This document shows positions 16,556 to 25,145 of a stretch of 64,000 nucleotides of DNA, in pieces. The position numbers and the translations under genes were made by a program. The stretch is from a virus, in IMG/VR virus record IMGVR_UViG_3300033145_000192, positions 1 to 64,000 of that record; one strand, given 5' to 3'. The number at the start of each line of letters is the position of its first letter. The first letter of the stretch is position 1. The notes below the pieces were generated by a model. It saw only the letters and a list, made by a program, of their open reading frames with translations. It was not told the origin of the DNA and made no database searches.

Positions 16556-17567
16556 AGCGCCTTTGCTTCCTGCGCTAAAGGAACACGACCTAAGTAAAGT
16601 GGGGCTCTCGCTCGGTGCGGGGGTTGACCCCGATGGTCTAGCTTGCCAAATGGCAATGAAAGCCATCATAAACACAATCAATCCTGATGCAGAAATCCAT
16701 GAGTTCTATCGAGGCGATTGGGACCGCCCACAGAATAGAACCATGAGAGAACTACTAGGACTAAGCCCTCAGTCTTACGACGAGGCGAATGGTCCAGACT
16801 TTACCTGCATCATTTCACTAGACGGCCCTCCCGGCGTTTGCTTCTCTGGTCCACACTTTGTTATCGACCACCACAAGCAAGATGGCACCGCTGCCCCTAA
16901 CACAGATGTTCGGCCCATTGGCGCGTGTTCGTCCATACTATGGGAATACTGCATGGAAGCCGGGGTTGATTTCACTACAGAAGAAGGCGCGAAACTTGCT
17001 ACTGCTCTTGCTATCGGCATATCAACCGACACAAGAGAGATGGAAGTGGATGCCACAAGTGACCTTGATTTTGAGGCAGCAGCGTTTTGCGGTATTCACC
17101 GAGACGCAAAGCTGTTCATGGGAATCAAGAACTATCCGAAGCCTCGCTACTACAAAGACCTGGAATGTCAGGCGTGGGGCAATGCGACCGTTGAGGGCAC
17201 TGTGCTCGTAACGGGCTTGGGCAATCTCCCGAAGGAGCGCAAAGGCGTAGTTTCCTCTCTAGCAGAGGAGTTTGTTGGATACGGTAGCGTGTCTACTGCT
17301 GTCGTCATTGCTATGATTGAAGCGAACATTGCGTTCAGCGTTAGGAGTTTCAACTCCTCAATCAACGTGGACGAATTTGTTAAGACCGTGTTCAGGCATG
17401 GTGGCGGTAAGAGTGGTGCTGGCGCTGGAACTATTCCAATGCCCGAGTTTCTCAAAGAGGGATTGACGGATGAGCTACAGCGTGGAGTGTTTGACGCTCT
17501 ATACAAAGCAATTGCTCATAGAACACTGAAGTATCTTGGTGATGGAGCCAGGTCTAACGGAGAGTAA
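16539..17567 (+). CDS. DHH-family phosphoesterase
   Basis: Start chosen at ATG 16539, overlapping the kinase gene by 17 bases. DHH motif at FVIDHHKQDG, upstream SLDGPP aspartate block, STDTREM motif and C-terminal DHHA1-type glycine block HGGGKSGAGAG. Relatives (NrnA, RecJ, GdpP) degrade short oligonucleotides or cyclic dinucleotides. Location between a polynucleotide kinase and an RNA ligase points to RNA end or nanoRNA turnover; degradation of signalling nucleotides is the alternative. Confidence 0.82.
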   Translation: MTTSAKAPLLPALKEHDLSKVGLSLGAGVDPDGLACQMAMKAIINTINPDAEIHEFYRGDWDRPQNRTMRELLGLSPQSYDEANGPDFTCIISLDGPPGVCFSGPHFVIDHHKQDGTAAPNTDVRPIGACSSILWEYCMEAGVDFTTEEGAKLATALAIGISTDTREMEVDATSDLDFEAAAFCGIHRDAKLFMGIKNYPKPRYYKDLECQAWGNATVEGTVLVTGLGNLPKERKGVVSSLAEEFVGYGSVSTAVVIAMIEANIAFSVRSFNSSINVDEFVKTVFRHGGGKSGAGAGTIPMPEFLKEGLTDELQRGVFDALYKAIAHRTLKYLGDGARSNGE

Positions 17568-17568
17568 C

Positions 17569-17961
17569 ATGACCGGTCGTTTGAATCGCTTTAAGCGTTA
17601 CGGTGGAGATTGGGGACAGCGGGTGCCTATGGTCGATTGCATAAAAGGCAGGCTCTACCATATAGGCTGTCGCAATATGGACTATGGCGTTTATGACGGC
17701 AAGGAAGGATTCATCGGAATCCGCGAAAAGTTCGGACATGAATTCCTGTTTACTGAGTATCATTTTGACCAGGGAGCACCTTTCGGCACCGTTCACACGG
17801 TAATTGATACCGAAATCGACATTCCCGAAGGAATCGAACTCAAAACACTCGTCCACAACGACGACAAGAAAACATTTAGCACATATCAACCGCTGTTTGA
17901 GTGGCTACAGAAGCACGAAACAGTAGAGGAGGCTCAAAATGGGCTACAAGAAAATACCTAA
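17569..17961 (+). CDS. hypothetical protein
   Basis: Starts 1 base after the DHH stop at ATG 17569. The 130-residue protein is rich in aromatic and acidic residues (GCRNMDYGVYDGKEGFIGIREKFGHEFLFTEYH in parts). It overlaps the RNA ligase start by 23 bases, which suggests coupling. No family recognised. Confidence 0.65.
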   Translation: MTGRLNRFKRYGGDWGQRVPMVDCIKGRLYHIGCRNMDYGVYDGKEGFIGIREKFGHEFLFTEYHFDQGAPFGTVHTVIDTEIDIPEGIELKTLVHNDDKKTFSTYQPLFEWLQKHETVEEAQNGLQENT

Positions 17962-18907
17962 CCTATACAGACCAGCCTCATCGCAGGCTGTAATCGGACG
18001 TGAGGCCGTATGGGCTATGGAGAAAATCCATGGAACTTCGGCTCACGTAGGCTTTTCTATCGCTGAGGGACTTCGGTTGTTCGCCGGTGGAATTAAGCAC
18101 GTCACATTTGAACAGATGATTGATGCTCGAATAGGACTCGACGTTATCGACCACAACTTCCGTCACTACATGGAAAACAACGTAGATGAGGTAATCGTCT
18201 ATGGTGAAGCATATGGTGGCAAGTGCCAGGCAATGAGCAACACTTATGGAGACCTTAACTTCGTTGCATTCGAGGTCAAGGTTGATGGTAAGTGGCTAAC
18301 TGTTCCCAAGGCAGAGAAGTGGGCTCGTAAGCTAGGATTTGATTTCGTTCATTACGAGAAGGGTCCTGCTACTGTCGAGTGGCTTGATGCACAGCGAGAC
18401 GCACAGAGCGTTCAGGCCGTTAAGAATGGCTGTGGAGAGGGCAAGGTCCGAGAGGGCATTGTCGTCCGCACGCTTGATGACGAGGTTGACCGCTTTGGTG
18501 AGCGTATCATCGCAAAGCATAAGTGCGACAAATTCAGCGAGACAAGAACTCCTAGAGAAATTGACCCCGAGCAGCAGAAAGTTTGGTCTGACGCCAGAGA
18601 AACTGCTGAGGAGTGGGTTACGGAGATGCGACTTGAGCATGTGCTCGACAAGATGATAGCCAACAAATGGCTAGAGCATCCTCTTGAGCCACGCAATACG
18701 CCCAAGGTCATCGGTGAGATGATTAAGGACGTTCGCATTGAGTCTGGTGTCGGCGGGTCTGACCCAGAGATTGAGTGGAGCAAGCCGATACAAAAGGCAG
18801 TTGGCTCTCGCACAGCACGAGTATTCAAGGACTGGCTGAAAAAGAACATCTGCTTGATTTGTCACTATCCGAACGGGACTCACGAGTCCGAGTGTCCAGA
18901 CAAATGA
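17939..18907 (+). CDS. RNA ligase (Rnl2-like nucleotidyltransferase)
   Basis: Joins 3'-OH and 5'-phosphate RNA ends through a lysyl-AMP. Motif I EKIHGTS with K29, motif III VYGEAYGG (E90), motif IV REGIVVRT (E172) and motif V IAKHKCDKF (K193, K195). The C-terminal third is helical and has a small Cys cluster at the end (CLICHYPNGTHESEC). Length of 322 residues fits Rnl2-type enzymes. Together with the kinase-phosphatase it forms a complete end-healing and sealing set, expected to act on cleaved tRNAs or on the permuted tRNA precursors of this phage. Confidence 0.9.
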   Translation: MGYKKIPNLYRPASSQAVIGREAVWAMEKIHGTSAHVGFSIAEGLRLFAGGIKHVTFEQMIDARIGLDVIDHNFRHYMENNVDEVIVYGEAYGGKCQAMSNTYGDLNFVAFEVKVDGKWLTVPKAEKWARKLGFDFVHYEKGPATVEWLDAQRDAQSVQAVKNGCGEGKVREGIVVRTLDDEVDRFGERIIAKHKCDKFSETRTPREIDPEQQKVWSDARETAEEWVTEMRLEHVLDKMIANKWLEHPLEPRNTPKVIGEMIKDVRIESGVGGSDPEIEWSKPIQKAVGSRTARVFKDWLKKNICLICHYPNGTHESECPDK

Positions 18908-19071
18908 GCGCCATTCCTAAGTGGAGTGAAGTCATTGACTCTATGAGTGATGACGAGAAGGAAGACTTTTTGAAGTGGTGGCGAGCAGTCCCGCCATACA
19001 ATTTCCAGTTTGATATGCAGGCCATCGTTGCGCTTGCATATCAAGCTGGTCGCAAAGATGGGAGCAAATAA
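18904..19071 (+). CDS. small hypothetical protein
   Basis: ATGA overlap with the RNA ligase stop fixes the start. The 55-residue acidic/aromatic protein (MSAIPKWSEVIDSMSDDEKEDFLKWW) is mostly helical. Function unknown. Confidence 0.6.
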   Translation: MSAIPKWSEVIDSMSDDEKEDFLKWWRAVPPYNFQFDMQAIVALAYQAGRKDGSK

Positions 19072-19072
19072 C

Positions 19073-19267
19073 GTGCCAATCTTTGAATCTGACGAGAAAG
19101 CAACAGACAAAGAGTTTAGGCGTCAACAATTAGCCTTGAACGACAAAGTTTTGCGCCTATCATGGAATAGGATGGTGGACGAGCAAGAGGAGCAGCCCGA
19201 TGGAGAGTTCGAAGCTGGAGATTGCTGGGAAACCGAAGAGGACAAACCTGAACCAAAGCCTAACTGA
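19073..19267 (+). CDS. small acidic hypothetical protein
   Basis: GTG 19073 is preferred because GGGAG lies about 8 bases upstream; ATG 19058 in the same frame is possible. The C-terminal half is very acidic (DEQEEQPDGEFEAGDCWETEED). No motif. Confidence 0.5.
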   Translation: MPIFESDEKATDKEFRRQQLALNDKVLRLSWNRMVDEQEEQPDGEFEAGDCWETEEDKPEPKPN

Positions 19268-19382
19268 GTTCGTTAGGGAAAACTGTAAACATACGATTGC
19301 ACAATCACCACCGCCAAGGTTGGTATGCCGGACATGTGCTATTGCGTGGGCTAGGAAAATAAGCGAGGAACAATGGAACTAA
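19200..19382 (+). CDS. small zinc-ribbon-like protein
   Basis: Overlaps the previous frame by 68 bases and the rIIA homologue start by 10. Residues 29-46 contain CKH...CRTC, a possible Cys/His zinc site. The long overlap makes it less certain. Confidence 0.45.
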   Translation: MESSKLEIAGKPKRTNLNQSLTEFVRENCKHTIAQSPPPRLVCRTCAIAWARKISEEQWN

Positions 19383-21517
19383 AGTTTCCTGAGATTAAGA
19401 TTGAAGCAAGTGAAAACTTCAAGACAAAGTCATTCGGATTTGGGGATAAGAGAGTAATCATCAATATCCTGCGCAGCAAGATGTATAGTGACCCCATCTA
19501 TATTATCTGCCAGGAAATCATGTCAAACTCCCGTGATGCTCATAGGGAAGTTGGTGAGGATAAGAAGCCTGTCAAGGTCATCCTGCCGACCAAGTTTGAC
19601 GAGACAATCCATTTCGTTGATTGGGGTCCTGGTATCAACAAGGACCGAATGGAAAACGTGTTTATTCTCTACGGAGAGAGCACTAAGCGTGGAGATAACG
19701 TCCAGACTGGTGGATTTGGTCTTGGTTGCAAGACTCCGTTCGCCTACACTGACTCATTCAATATCACCACCATCACCCAGGAGGGTGACAAGAGGTATCG
19801 TCGGCAGTATTCTGCATACATTGACGAGACCCAGATTGGTGCCATGTCACTCCTTATTGAGACGGAGACCGACGAACATACCGGAACCACCATCTCAATC
19901 CCAGTGAAAACTGCCGACATTCGGACATTTGAGGACAACATCCTTAAGGTCAGTAGGTTTTGGAAGGTTCGTCCAGAACTCAAGAACTCCAAGCGTAGCT
20001 GGCCTACCGAGCAGATTGAGTTTGAGGGAACTAACTGGACGCTCGCAAATGGTAACGGCGGCAGCAGTAGCTACCAATATTACGGCTACAACAGTGGTAA
20101 CCCACTCGTAATCATCGACGGAGTTCAGTATCCACTAAAGACTGACCTTGTTGCGAAAAAGGCAAATGGTGACGCAGCTACTCAGCTTGCTAGGCGCAGT
20201 ATTCGTTTGTTCTTCAACACTGGAGAGCTACAGGTAACTGCTAATAGAGAGGACTTGGACTATCAGCCCGAGGTTATCGACAAAATCGTGAAGCGTCTTA
20301 ACGAATGTGTTGAGGAGCTTCGTGAAAAGATGAATGCCACAGTTGTTAACGCGACCTGTTTGCGTGACGCTATTTCTTCTTGGGAGAAAGCAAAATCCAT
20401 GTATCGCCACCTTGGCATCACGCCGAAGTGGAAGGGACTGGATTTGGTGAGTGAGAAGTCATTTGGTGGCTATTCCAGTAGTCGCCAAGGCACAATCTAT
20501 GTCTATGAGAGACAGCCAACTGGAACAGGTGGAACTGTTAAGTTCAAGGCATACAGGCAGCGTCGTTACGGCAGTCACCCTATCAAGGTTCGCCATGACT
20601 GGGTTCTGGTCGAGCATGACACTGACTCTGAACGCCCTCATATCCGCAGAATTAGGACACTGTTCATTGACAATCCTATTGCGGCTTATGTTGGCATCGT
20701 CAAGTTCAAGGACGACGCAGCAAAGACGGCATGGGAGGGCACATTCAACTGGTCTATGTTGAAGCCTACTATGCTTTCTACTGTCGCCAAGGCAAAGATA
20801 GTCCGTTCTGGCCCACCGAAGGGTTCTAGAGCCAAGATTGTCCCAGTTAAGGAACTAACATCTCGTCGCTCTAGTAGAACTGGAACAGTGTTGGAATGGA
20901 AGAATGCGGACAATAAAGCCGTGACCGACGCTGGTATTTATGTTAAGCTGTATGGTGGTGACGCCTTCCTGGTCGATAAGGCTGGGAAGGAAACCATTGT
21001 CAGTAAGGATAATCTGGAAAGGATTTCCAAGACGCTGGACATTGAGGTTTGGGGTGTTCTTAGTCGGTCAGTGAAGAAGCTGGGCTCTCAGTGGGTCGAT
21101 GTGCATACGCATGTCTGTATTGAAATCGCCAAGCTGGAAGCTGACCAAGGTGTCAAAGATTACATCCTGCTTGGCAAGAAACACTCACTTAGGAACTATG
21201 GAGAGGATTTCTGGAAGTTCCTTCTTAAGCGTGAAGCAAATATCGCTGATGCTACTGGCGTTTTTGCTCAGTATCTTGCTGAGTCGAAGAAGTCTGATGC
21301 TGGTAAGGAAAAGTTGGAAAGATTGCACAAGCTACAGTCAGCTATAAACCTCGAAAGAGTTGCAATCAAATGCGCAGCCATGAAGAAGTTGAAAGAACAA
21401 TTTTGCCAGACATATCCTCTGGCTAATGCAGTAATCCGAGGATTCTACAACGATGTTCTATATGAGGATGTTGCTGATGGAATCATCGACTATGTGAATG
21501 CAAAGGACAAAGAATGA
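19373..21517 (+). CDS. rIIA: rIIA-like protein (GHKL ATPase fold)
   Basis: The N-terminal GHKL ATP-binding domain has the N-box QEIMSNSRDAH (E48, N52), G1 DWGPGI (83-88) and G2 GGFGLGCKTPF (113-123). The rest of the 714 residues is a large transducer-like and helical region with a glycine/serine/tyrosine-rich insertion near 225-245. In T4, rIIA and rIIB are membrane-associated proteins that protect against phage exclusion by prophages, by an unresolved mechanism. The next gene is an rIIB homologue overlapping by 4 bases, as expected for the pair. Confidence 0.85.
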   Translation: MELKFPEIKIEASENFKTKSFGFGDKRVIINILRSKMYSDPIYIICQEIMSNSRDAHREVGEDKKPVKVILPTKFDETIHFVDWGPGINKDRMENVFILYGESTKRGDNVQTGGFGLGCKTPFAYTDSFNITTITQEGDKRYRRQYSAYIDETQIGAMSLLIETETDEHTGTTISIPVKTADIRTFEDNILKVSRFWKVRPELKNSKRSWPTEQIEFEGTNWTLANGNGGSSSYQYYGYNSGNPLVIIDGVQYPLKTDLVAKKANGDAATQLARRSIRLFFNTGELQVTANREDLDYQPEVIDKIVKRLNECVEELREKMNATVVNATCLRDAISSWEKAKSMYRHLGITPKWKGLDLVSEKSFGGYSSSRQGTIYVYERQPTGTGGTVKFKAYRQRRYGSHPIKVRHDWVLVEHDTDSERPHIRRIRTLFIDNPIAAYVGIVKFKDDAAKTAWEGTFNWSMLKPTMLSTVAKAKIVRSGPPKGSRAKIVPVKELTSRRSSRTGTVLEWKNADNKAVTDAGIYVKLYGGDAFLVDKAGKETIVSKDNLERISKTLDIEVWGVLSRSVKKLGSQWVDVHTHVCIEIAKLEADQGVKDYILLGKKHSLRNYGEDFWKFLLKREANIADATGVFAQYLAESKKSDAGKEKLERLHKLQSAINLERVAIKCAAMKKLKEQFCQTYPLANAVIRGFYNDVLYEDVADGIIDYVNAKDKE

Positions 21518-22611
21518 ATTACATCGAAAAGACATATGTTGCCCACCTTATCACTCCCAAGACCATTACGGTGGTATTGGACCAGGGTAATCCGGTCAGC
21601 ATCGTAAAGCACGAAGGAAATGCCGCGAGGTTCGATAACGTCGCAAAGCTGCTTAGGACTGGTCGATACGACGAGATTCCTAGTGCGATTGACCGAGCAC
21701 TCCAGGTTGTTGTTGCCAGCAAGGGCAAGTTCACCGTTTGTGAGGGTATCATCGTCATCGACGGAGAGGATTTGCCTGGCGCACTCAGCGATAAGCTCCT
21801 AGAGCTTGTTGATGCCAACGAGGATACGGTTGCTCTTGAGCATTTCTGGGATAACCTGCGGGAAAACCCCACGGACACTTCGGTTGAGGATTTGTATTCC
21901 TTCCTCGTGGCGAATAACGTGCCGATTACTCGGGACGGTTGCTTCGTCGTCTACAAGCGAGTGAAGGATGATTTCTGGGATAGCTATACCGGAAGGACTC
22001 ACCAGAGTAAGCCCGGTAGCGTCATCGAAATGCCGCGTGACCAGGTTGACAAGAACAGGAACAACACTTGTTCCACTGGCCTGCACGTTGCGGCCTTTGA
22101 GTATGCCTCGAATTTCTCGGGAACCAAGCTCCTAGAGTGCAAGGTTAACCCGAAGGATGTTGTCGCGGTGCCGCCGGATTACGAGAACCAGAAGATGCGT
22201 GTGTGTCGCTATGAGGTTCTGCGCGAAACGTCCGAGAAGTTCGTTGAGGCGATTTATGAGGAGGAGGCTCCTACGCCTCGCCTTGGTGGCGGAAAGTTCA
22301 AGCCGCTACGGCTCTCCCTGGACTCCAGGGGACGCCTCAGAATCCCCGGTAAAGCCGTGCGCCGAGTTGGTGCCGGTGTTGGCGGGTCTGTGACCGCTGT
22401 GGTCACTTCTGGCTCCAGCCGATTTATCCTCATTCAGCCTGACGATGAGTTCGATATCGCTGACCGCTATCGTGCGACTCGTGAGTATACTGTTGAGGAT
22501 GACAACTCTATCAGGATTTCGTCCTCTATGCTTGCTGAAGCCAAGATTGACGAATACGAGGAGTATGTCGTGAGGCTCAAGGGTAACAGCCTGGAGATTC
22601 GAGTAGGCTAA
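21514..22611 (+). CDS. rIIB: rIIB-like protein
   Basis: Partner of the upstream rIIA homologue (ATGA overlap). Conserved rIIB-like blocks are VEDLYSFLVANNVPITRDGCFVVYKRV (read in parts) and a SPG-type basic motif NNTCSTGLHVAAFEYA near residues 186-200. An extra C-terminal domain of about 95 residues (DSRGRLRIPGKAVRRVG) resembles the C-terminus of the protein encoded next to the PARP-like gene. The 365 residues make it somewhat longer than T4 rIIB, the difference being this appended domain. Confidence 0.82.
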   Translation: MNYIEKTYVAHLITPKTITVVLDQGNPVSIVKHEGNAARFDNVAKLLRTGRYDEIPSAIDRALQVVVASKGKFTVCEGIIVIDGEDLPGALSDKLLELVDANEDTVALEHFWDNLRENPTDTSVEDLYSFLVANNVPITRDGCFVVYKRVKDDFWDSYTGRTHQSKPGSVIEMPRDQVDKNRNNTCSTGLHVAAFEYASNFSGTKLLECKVNPKDVVAVPPDYENQKMRVCRYEVLRETSEKFVEAIYEEEAPTPRLGGGKFKPLRLSLDSRGRLRIPGKAVRRVGAGVGGSVTAVVTSGSSRFILIQPDDEFDIADRYRATREYTVEDDNSIRISSSMLAEAKIDEYEEYVVRLKGNSLEIRVG

Positions 22612-23240
22612 TGACACTTACGGAACAACTTGGGGGAACGCGATACCACGGGGTTCAATTTCCCCTGAATCCGTATGATGCTTGGCAAGTTACAGGTGGG
22701 TGCTCGATACTGAGCCCAAAGTGGATGCGACTATGGATGGACGCTCGTAAGAACGACAGGTATGGTGGTGAACCGTGGCTGTGGGGTCTAACGTCCGGTG
22801 GATACGACCCAATCCATCCTGGTCACATCTCGTGTCTCATTGAGTCTGCTAGAGAGATACAAAAGGGGCACACGGGACCAGCGAGCTTGATTGTTGTTGT
22901 GAATGGTGATGAATTTCTCACACGGAAGAAAGGCACGCCATTCCAGCCACTAAAGGTGAGATGCCAAATTATCTCCACTATAAGGTCGGTAGATTACGTA
23001 ATTCCTTTTTCTGCAAGTGACCCAGATGATATGGGTGTAGGCGAAGCATTAGAACGAATACGTCCTCACGCCTTCTTGAAGGGTGGAGATAGATGCAATG
23101 CTGAGAATATCCCCGAGTGGGGTATTTGTAAGAGGCTCAATATAGACCTCATCACCGGCATGGGCGACAAGAAGTTTTGGAGTAGTTCCAATTTTCTTGA
23201 AGAATGGGGCAAGTTCTACCACAACGAAAAGGTCAGCTAA
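22611..23240 (+). CDS. nucleotidylyltransferase (cytidylyltransferase-like)
   Basis: The HxGH-type active site appears as GGYDPIHPGH (residues 63-72), with VVNGDEF, KRK-like region GTPFQPLKVR and the late FLKGGDR motif typical of glycerol-3-phosphate cytidylyltransferase and RfaE-type adenylyltransferases. It would couple CTP or ATP to a small phosphorylated substrate. TAATG overlap joins it to the rIIB gene. The substrate is unknown. Confidence 0.82.
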   Translation: MTLTEQLGGTRYHGVQFPLNPYDAWQVTGGCSILSPKWMRLWMDARKNDRYGGEPWLWGLTSGGYDPIHPGHISCLIESAREIQKGHTGPASLIVVVNGDEFLTRKKGTPFQPLKVRCQIISTIRSVDYVIPFSASDPDDMGVGEALERIRPHAFLKGGDRCNAENIPEWGICKRLNIDLITGMGDKKFWSSSNFLEEWGKFYHNEKVS

Positions 23241-23590
23241 TGGCGAAGCTAACGTGCTTATGGCAAGAAATGCAGATTGAGTTCATAGGTTTGACTGAAG
23301 TAAAGGAAGGAATCTTGCGTGTAGGTGGCAAGGTAAACCGCTCTAACTTCCTTGATGCAGGGAAGAAGAGTCTGATGCCTCTGTTTGCCACGAAGAAACT
23401 TGAGGGGCTGACAATCGGGGATGTCATTAAAATCACCCTATATACCCCGAAGGGTGAGACTGACTACAGAGATACAGAGGATGGCAGAACCACCGTAAGT
23501 TTCAAGGATTGCGGAACTCGATACGAGTTGTGGAATCGAGAAGCGCAGGGCTGGGACAAGATTTTCGAAATTCTCAAGCCAGAGGCTTGA
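23240..23590 (+). CDS. hypothetical protein
   Basis: TAATG overlap with the nucleotidylyltransferase gene. The 116-residue protein is beta-rich (ILRVGGKVNRSNFLDAG, IKITLYTPKGETDY), possibly an OB- or SH3-like fold. Its end lies 3 bases upstream of the promoter for the tmRNA. Confidence 0.6.
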   Translation: MAKLTCLWQEMQIEFIGLTEVKEGILRVGGKVNRSNFLDAGKKSLMPLFATKKLEGLTIGDVIKITLYTPKGETDYRDTEDGRTTVSFKDCGTRYELWNREAQGWDKIFEILKPEA

Positions 23591-23614
23591 CATCTCAAGA
23601 ATTGGCCCTATAAT
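23587..23614 (+). promoter_or_regulatory. sigma70-type promoter for tmRNA region
   Basis: TTGACA 23587-23592 and TATAAT 23609-23614 with a 16-bp spacer ending GGCCC. The tmRNA 5' end lies about 85 bases beyond the -10 box. Confidence 0.85.
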
Positions 23615-23634
23615 TCAATCAGTGAGGCACAGTC

Positions 23635-23706
23635 ATGGTTGAGGTTTTTTGTGCAGGTTTAATCGCAGGACTGTTGTTGGGGTATATTATCTACAGAAGG
23701 GGATGA
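23635..23706 (+). CDS. possible 23-residue membrane micropeptide
   Basis: A short frame (ATGGTTGAGG start) just after the promoter encodes MVEVFCAGLIAGLLLGYIIY plus RRG, a single membrane helix with a positive end. Its stop overlaps the first bases of tmRNA. It may be chance, but two similar micro-frames run into tRNAs elsewhere in the window. Confidence 0.3.
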   Translation: MVEVFCAGLIAGLLLGYIIYRRG

Positions 23707-24065
23707 AACGGCATCGACTCGCATGATGAAATGATGAATGCAGGCCGTGGAAGATACTCGGGCCACGTTAAAAAGGTATCGAAACTTTAATTGCCAAGAA
23801 CGTATTCAAGGCACGCCGTTACTACGGCATCCGCAGCACGGTTCGCCGTGCCGCAATCGTCGCTTAACCGATTGTAGTTAGGTCGTCTCCTAGACGAAAA
23901 TAGGACTCGTGCGGATATTCTCGTAAGCCGCAAGTTGTAAATAACGAGATAGTCGCTGGAACCAAGTAGCCAGATAGGTTGTTGGACCGATAAAACCAAC
24001 CAAGCCTGTGAAGAGTTTGTTGAAGATTGATGTAGAGGACTCGGGTTCGACTCCCGACATCTCCA
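23699..24065 (+). ncRNA. ssrA: tmRNA (one-piece) with unusual tag
   Basis: The acceptor strands pair GGGGATG (23699-23705) with CATCTCC (24058-24064), followed by discriminator A. A T-arm ACTCGGGTTCGACTCCCGA-type precedes the 3' end, and the 5' start matches the tmRNA pattern (GGGGATGAAACGGCATCGAC). The tag frame is 23793-23867: it begins AKNVFKARRYY, ends RRAAIVA and stops at TAA, 24 codons in total. CCA is not encoded. tmRNA rescues stalled ribosomes and tags the peptide for proteolysis. This tag is long and strongly basic, unlike usual ...ALAA tags, though it still ends hydrophobic. Confidence 0.9.
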
Positions 24066-24124
24066 TATTGGTTGTGGCCTCCTTTCGTAGCAGACCCCCG
24101 CTAGCATATCGGGTCATATATGCC

Positions 24125-24207
24125 AGGGATATACGCCACGCGGAGTAGAGCGGTCTTGTTTTCCGGCGCAGCAAGATGTGTGGTGGGTTCGACTCCCACT
24201 ATCCCCA
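24125..24207 (+). tRNA. tRNA-like gene with 13-nt anticodon loop (possible Gly TCC)
   Basis: Acceptor AGGGATA/TATCCCC (first pair A-C mismatched), D-arm with a CGC/GCG stem, T-arm GTGGG-TTCGACT-CCCAC. The anticodon stem TCTTG/CAAGA is perfect, but it encloses TTTTCCGGCGCAG. A TCC anticodon followed by six extra bases is one reading. Identity is uncertain. Confidence 0.55.
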
Positions 24208-24218
24208 TAGGAGTTTGC

Positions 24219-24698
24219 ATGGAACTTGTAACTTATCCGAACAGAAAGCTCAGAACTATAGCATATGAATTAGAGACTTTTCCACCAGGTTTCGATACTA
24301 TCGGAGAGATGTTTTTGCGAGTTATGCGTGAGCATGATGGTATTGCATTAGCATCGACCCAACTGGGTCATAACTTCAGGATGTTCGTTACCGACCTACC
24401 ATTCCCTCATAAAGTCATAATCAATCCGAAATGGGAACCAACCCCATCAGGGTTTCAGTATGCTCGAATGGAAGGATGTTTGAGTTTTCCAGGCTGGCTT
24501 GCGCCAGTTAAGAGGTATGACGCAATTCGTGCAACATACCAGATTCCAAGTGGAGAGAGCTTCAGGGTAGTGCTCAAAGAATTGTATGCCCAAGTATTTC
24601 AACACGAAACAGACCATTTAGATGGGGTCTTACTGATAGACCATCTAACGGAAGCCCAACAGGCAACTTTGGATACGGCCCTCGGTCGTAAGGAGTGA
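24219..24698 (+). CDS. def: peptide deformylase
   Basis: Removes the N-formyl group from nascent proteins. All three metal-site motifs are present: GIALASTQLG (41-50), EGCLSFPG with C87, and QHETDHLDG with H129, E130 and H133. ATG 24219 follows TAGGAGTTTGC and gives 159 residues, normal for the family although short at the C-terminus like other phage and organellar forms. It sits between tmRNA and the initiator tRNA gene, so it belongs to a translation-initiation and quality-control set. Confidence 0.93.
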   Translation: MELVTYPNRKLRTIAYELETFPPGFDTIGEMFLRVMREHDGIALASTQLGHNFRMFVTDLPFPHKVIINPKWEPTPSGFQYARMEGCLSFPGWLAPVKRYDAIRATYQIPSGESFRVVLKELYAQVFQHETDHLDGVLLIDHLTEAQQATLDTALGRKE

Positions 24699-24702
24699 AA
24701 GA

Positions 24703-25065
24703 ATGTTTGACGATAGACTTAAGAAGGGTGTTGTGTTCCGTATTGATACGGACGCGGCTGCTGAGTTTGGCCTTGATGATGGAGCGGAGTTCGCTATTAG
24801 CAGGGATGCTACCGCAACTGAGATTAGGGCATCGCGTTTCAAGGATGGCAAGCCTGCCCGTGGTAGGCCGCGCAAGTTCCCCACGTCAGCCGTAGCTCGT
24901 ATGCTTGGCTTCGATGACCTTGCTTCCAGCGAGGTTGAAGAGGTTGAGGAGACGGATGAGGTTACGAGTGAGGAAGAGACCTCCGACGAGGAGGACGAAG
25001 CTCGCGTAGCCGACCTTATTGCTGGGACCGCTGCTCCGTCTGCGGATGATGGAGAGCCCTGGTAA
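24703..25065 (+). CDS. acidic AT-hook-like protein
   Basis: 120 residues. An AT-hook-type core GRPRK occurs near residues 54-58 (KPARGRPRKFP), suggesting minor-groove binding. The following 45 residues are very acidic (EVEEVEETDEV, SEEETSDEEDEA). The N-terminal part (GVVFRIDTDAAAEFGLDDG) could be a small beta domain. An AAGGAGTGAAAG site precedes the ATG. Possibly a DNA-bound regulator; unproven. Confidence 0.65.
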   Translation: MFDDRLKKGVVFRIDTDAAAEFGLDDGAEFAISRDATATEIRASRFKDGKPARGRPRKFPTSAVARMLGFDDLASSEVEEVEETDEVTSEEETSDEEDEARVADLIAGTAAPSADDGEPW

Positions 25066-25085
25066 TCTAACACAACCGCTGCCCG

Positions 25086-25117
25086 CTCAGGCATGATACC
25101 TCCAAGTCGTGCCTGAG
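25086..25117 (+). other. intergenic hairpin upstream of phoH
   Basis: An 8-bp perfect stem CTCAGGCA/TGCCTGAG, extendable to 11 bp, lies in the 80-base gap before the PhoH gene. No T-run follows, so it is more likely an RNA processing or regulatory element. Confidence 0.45.
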
Positions 25118-25145
25118 TCGGTAGCACCACACGAAAGAGGCAGAA

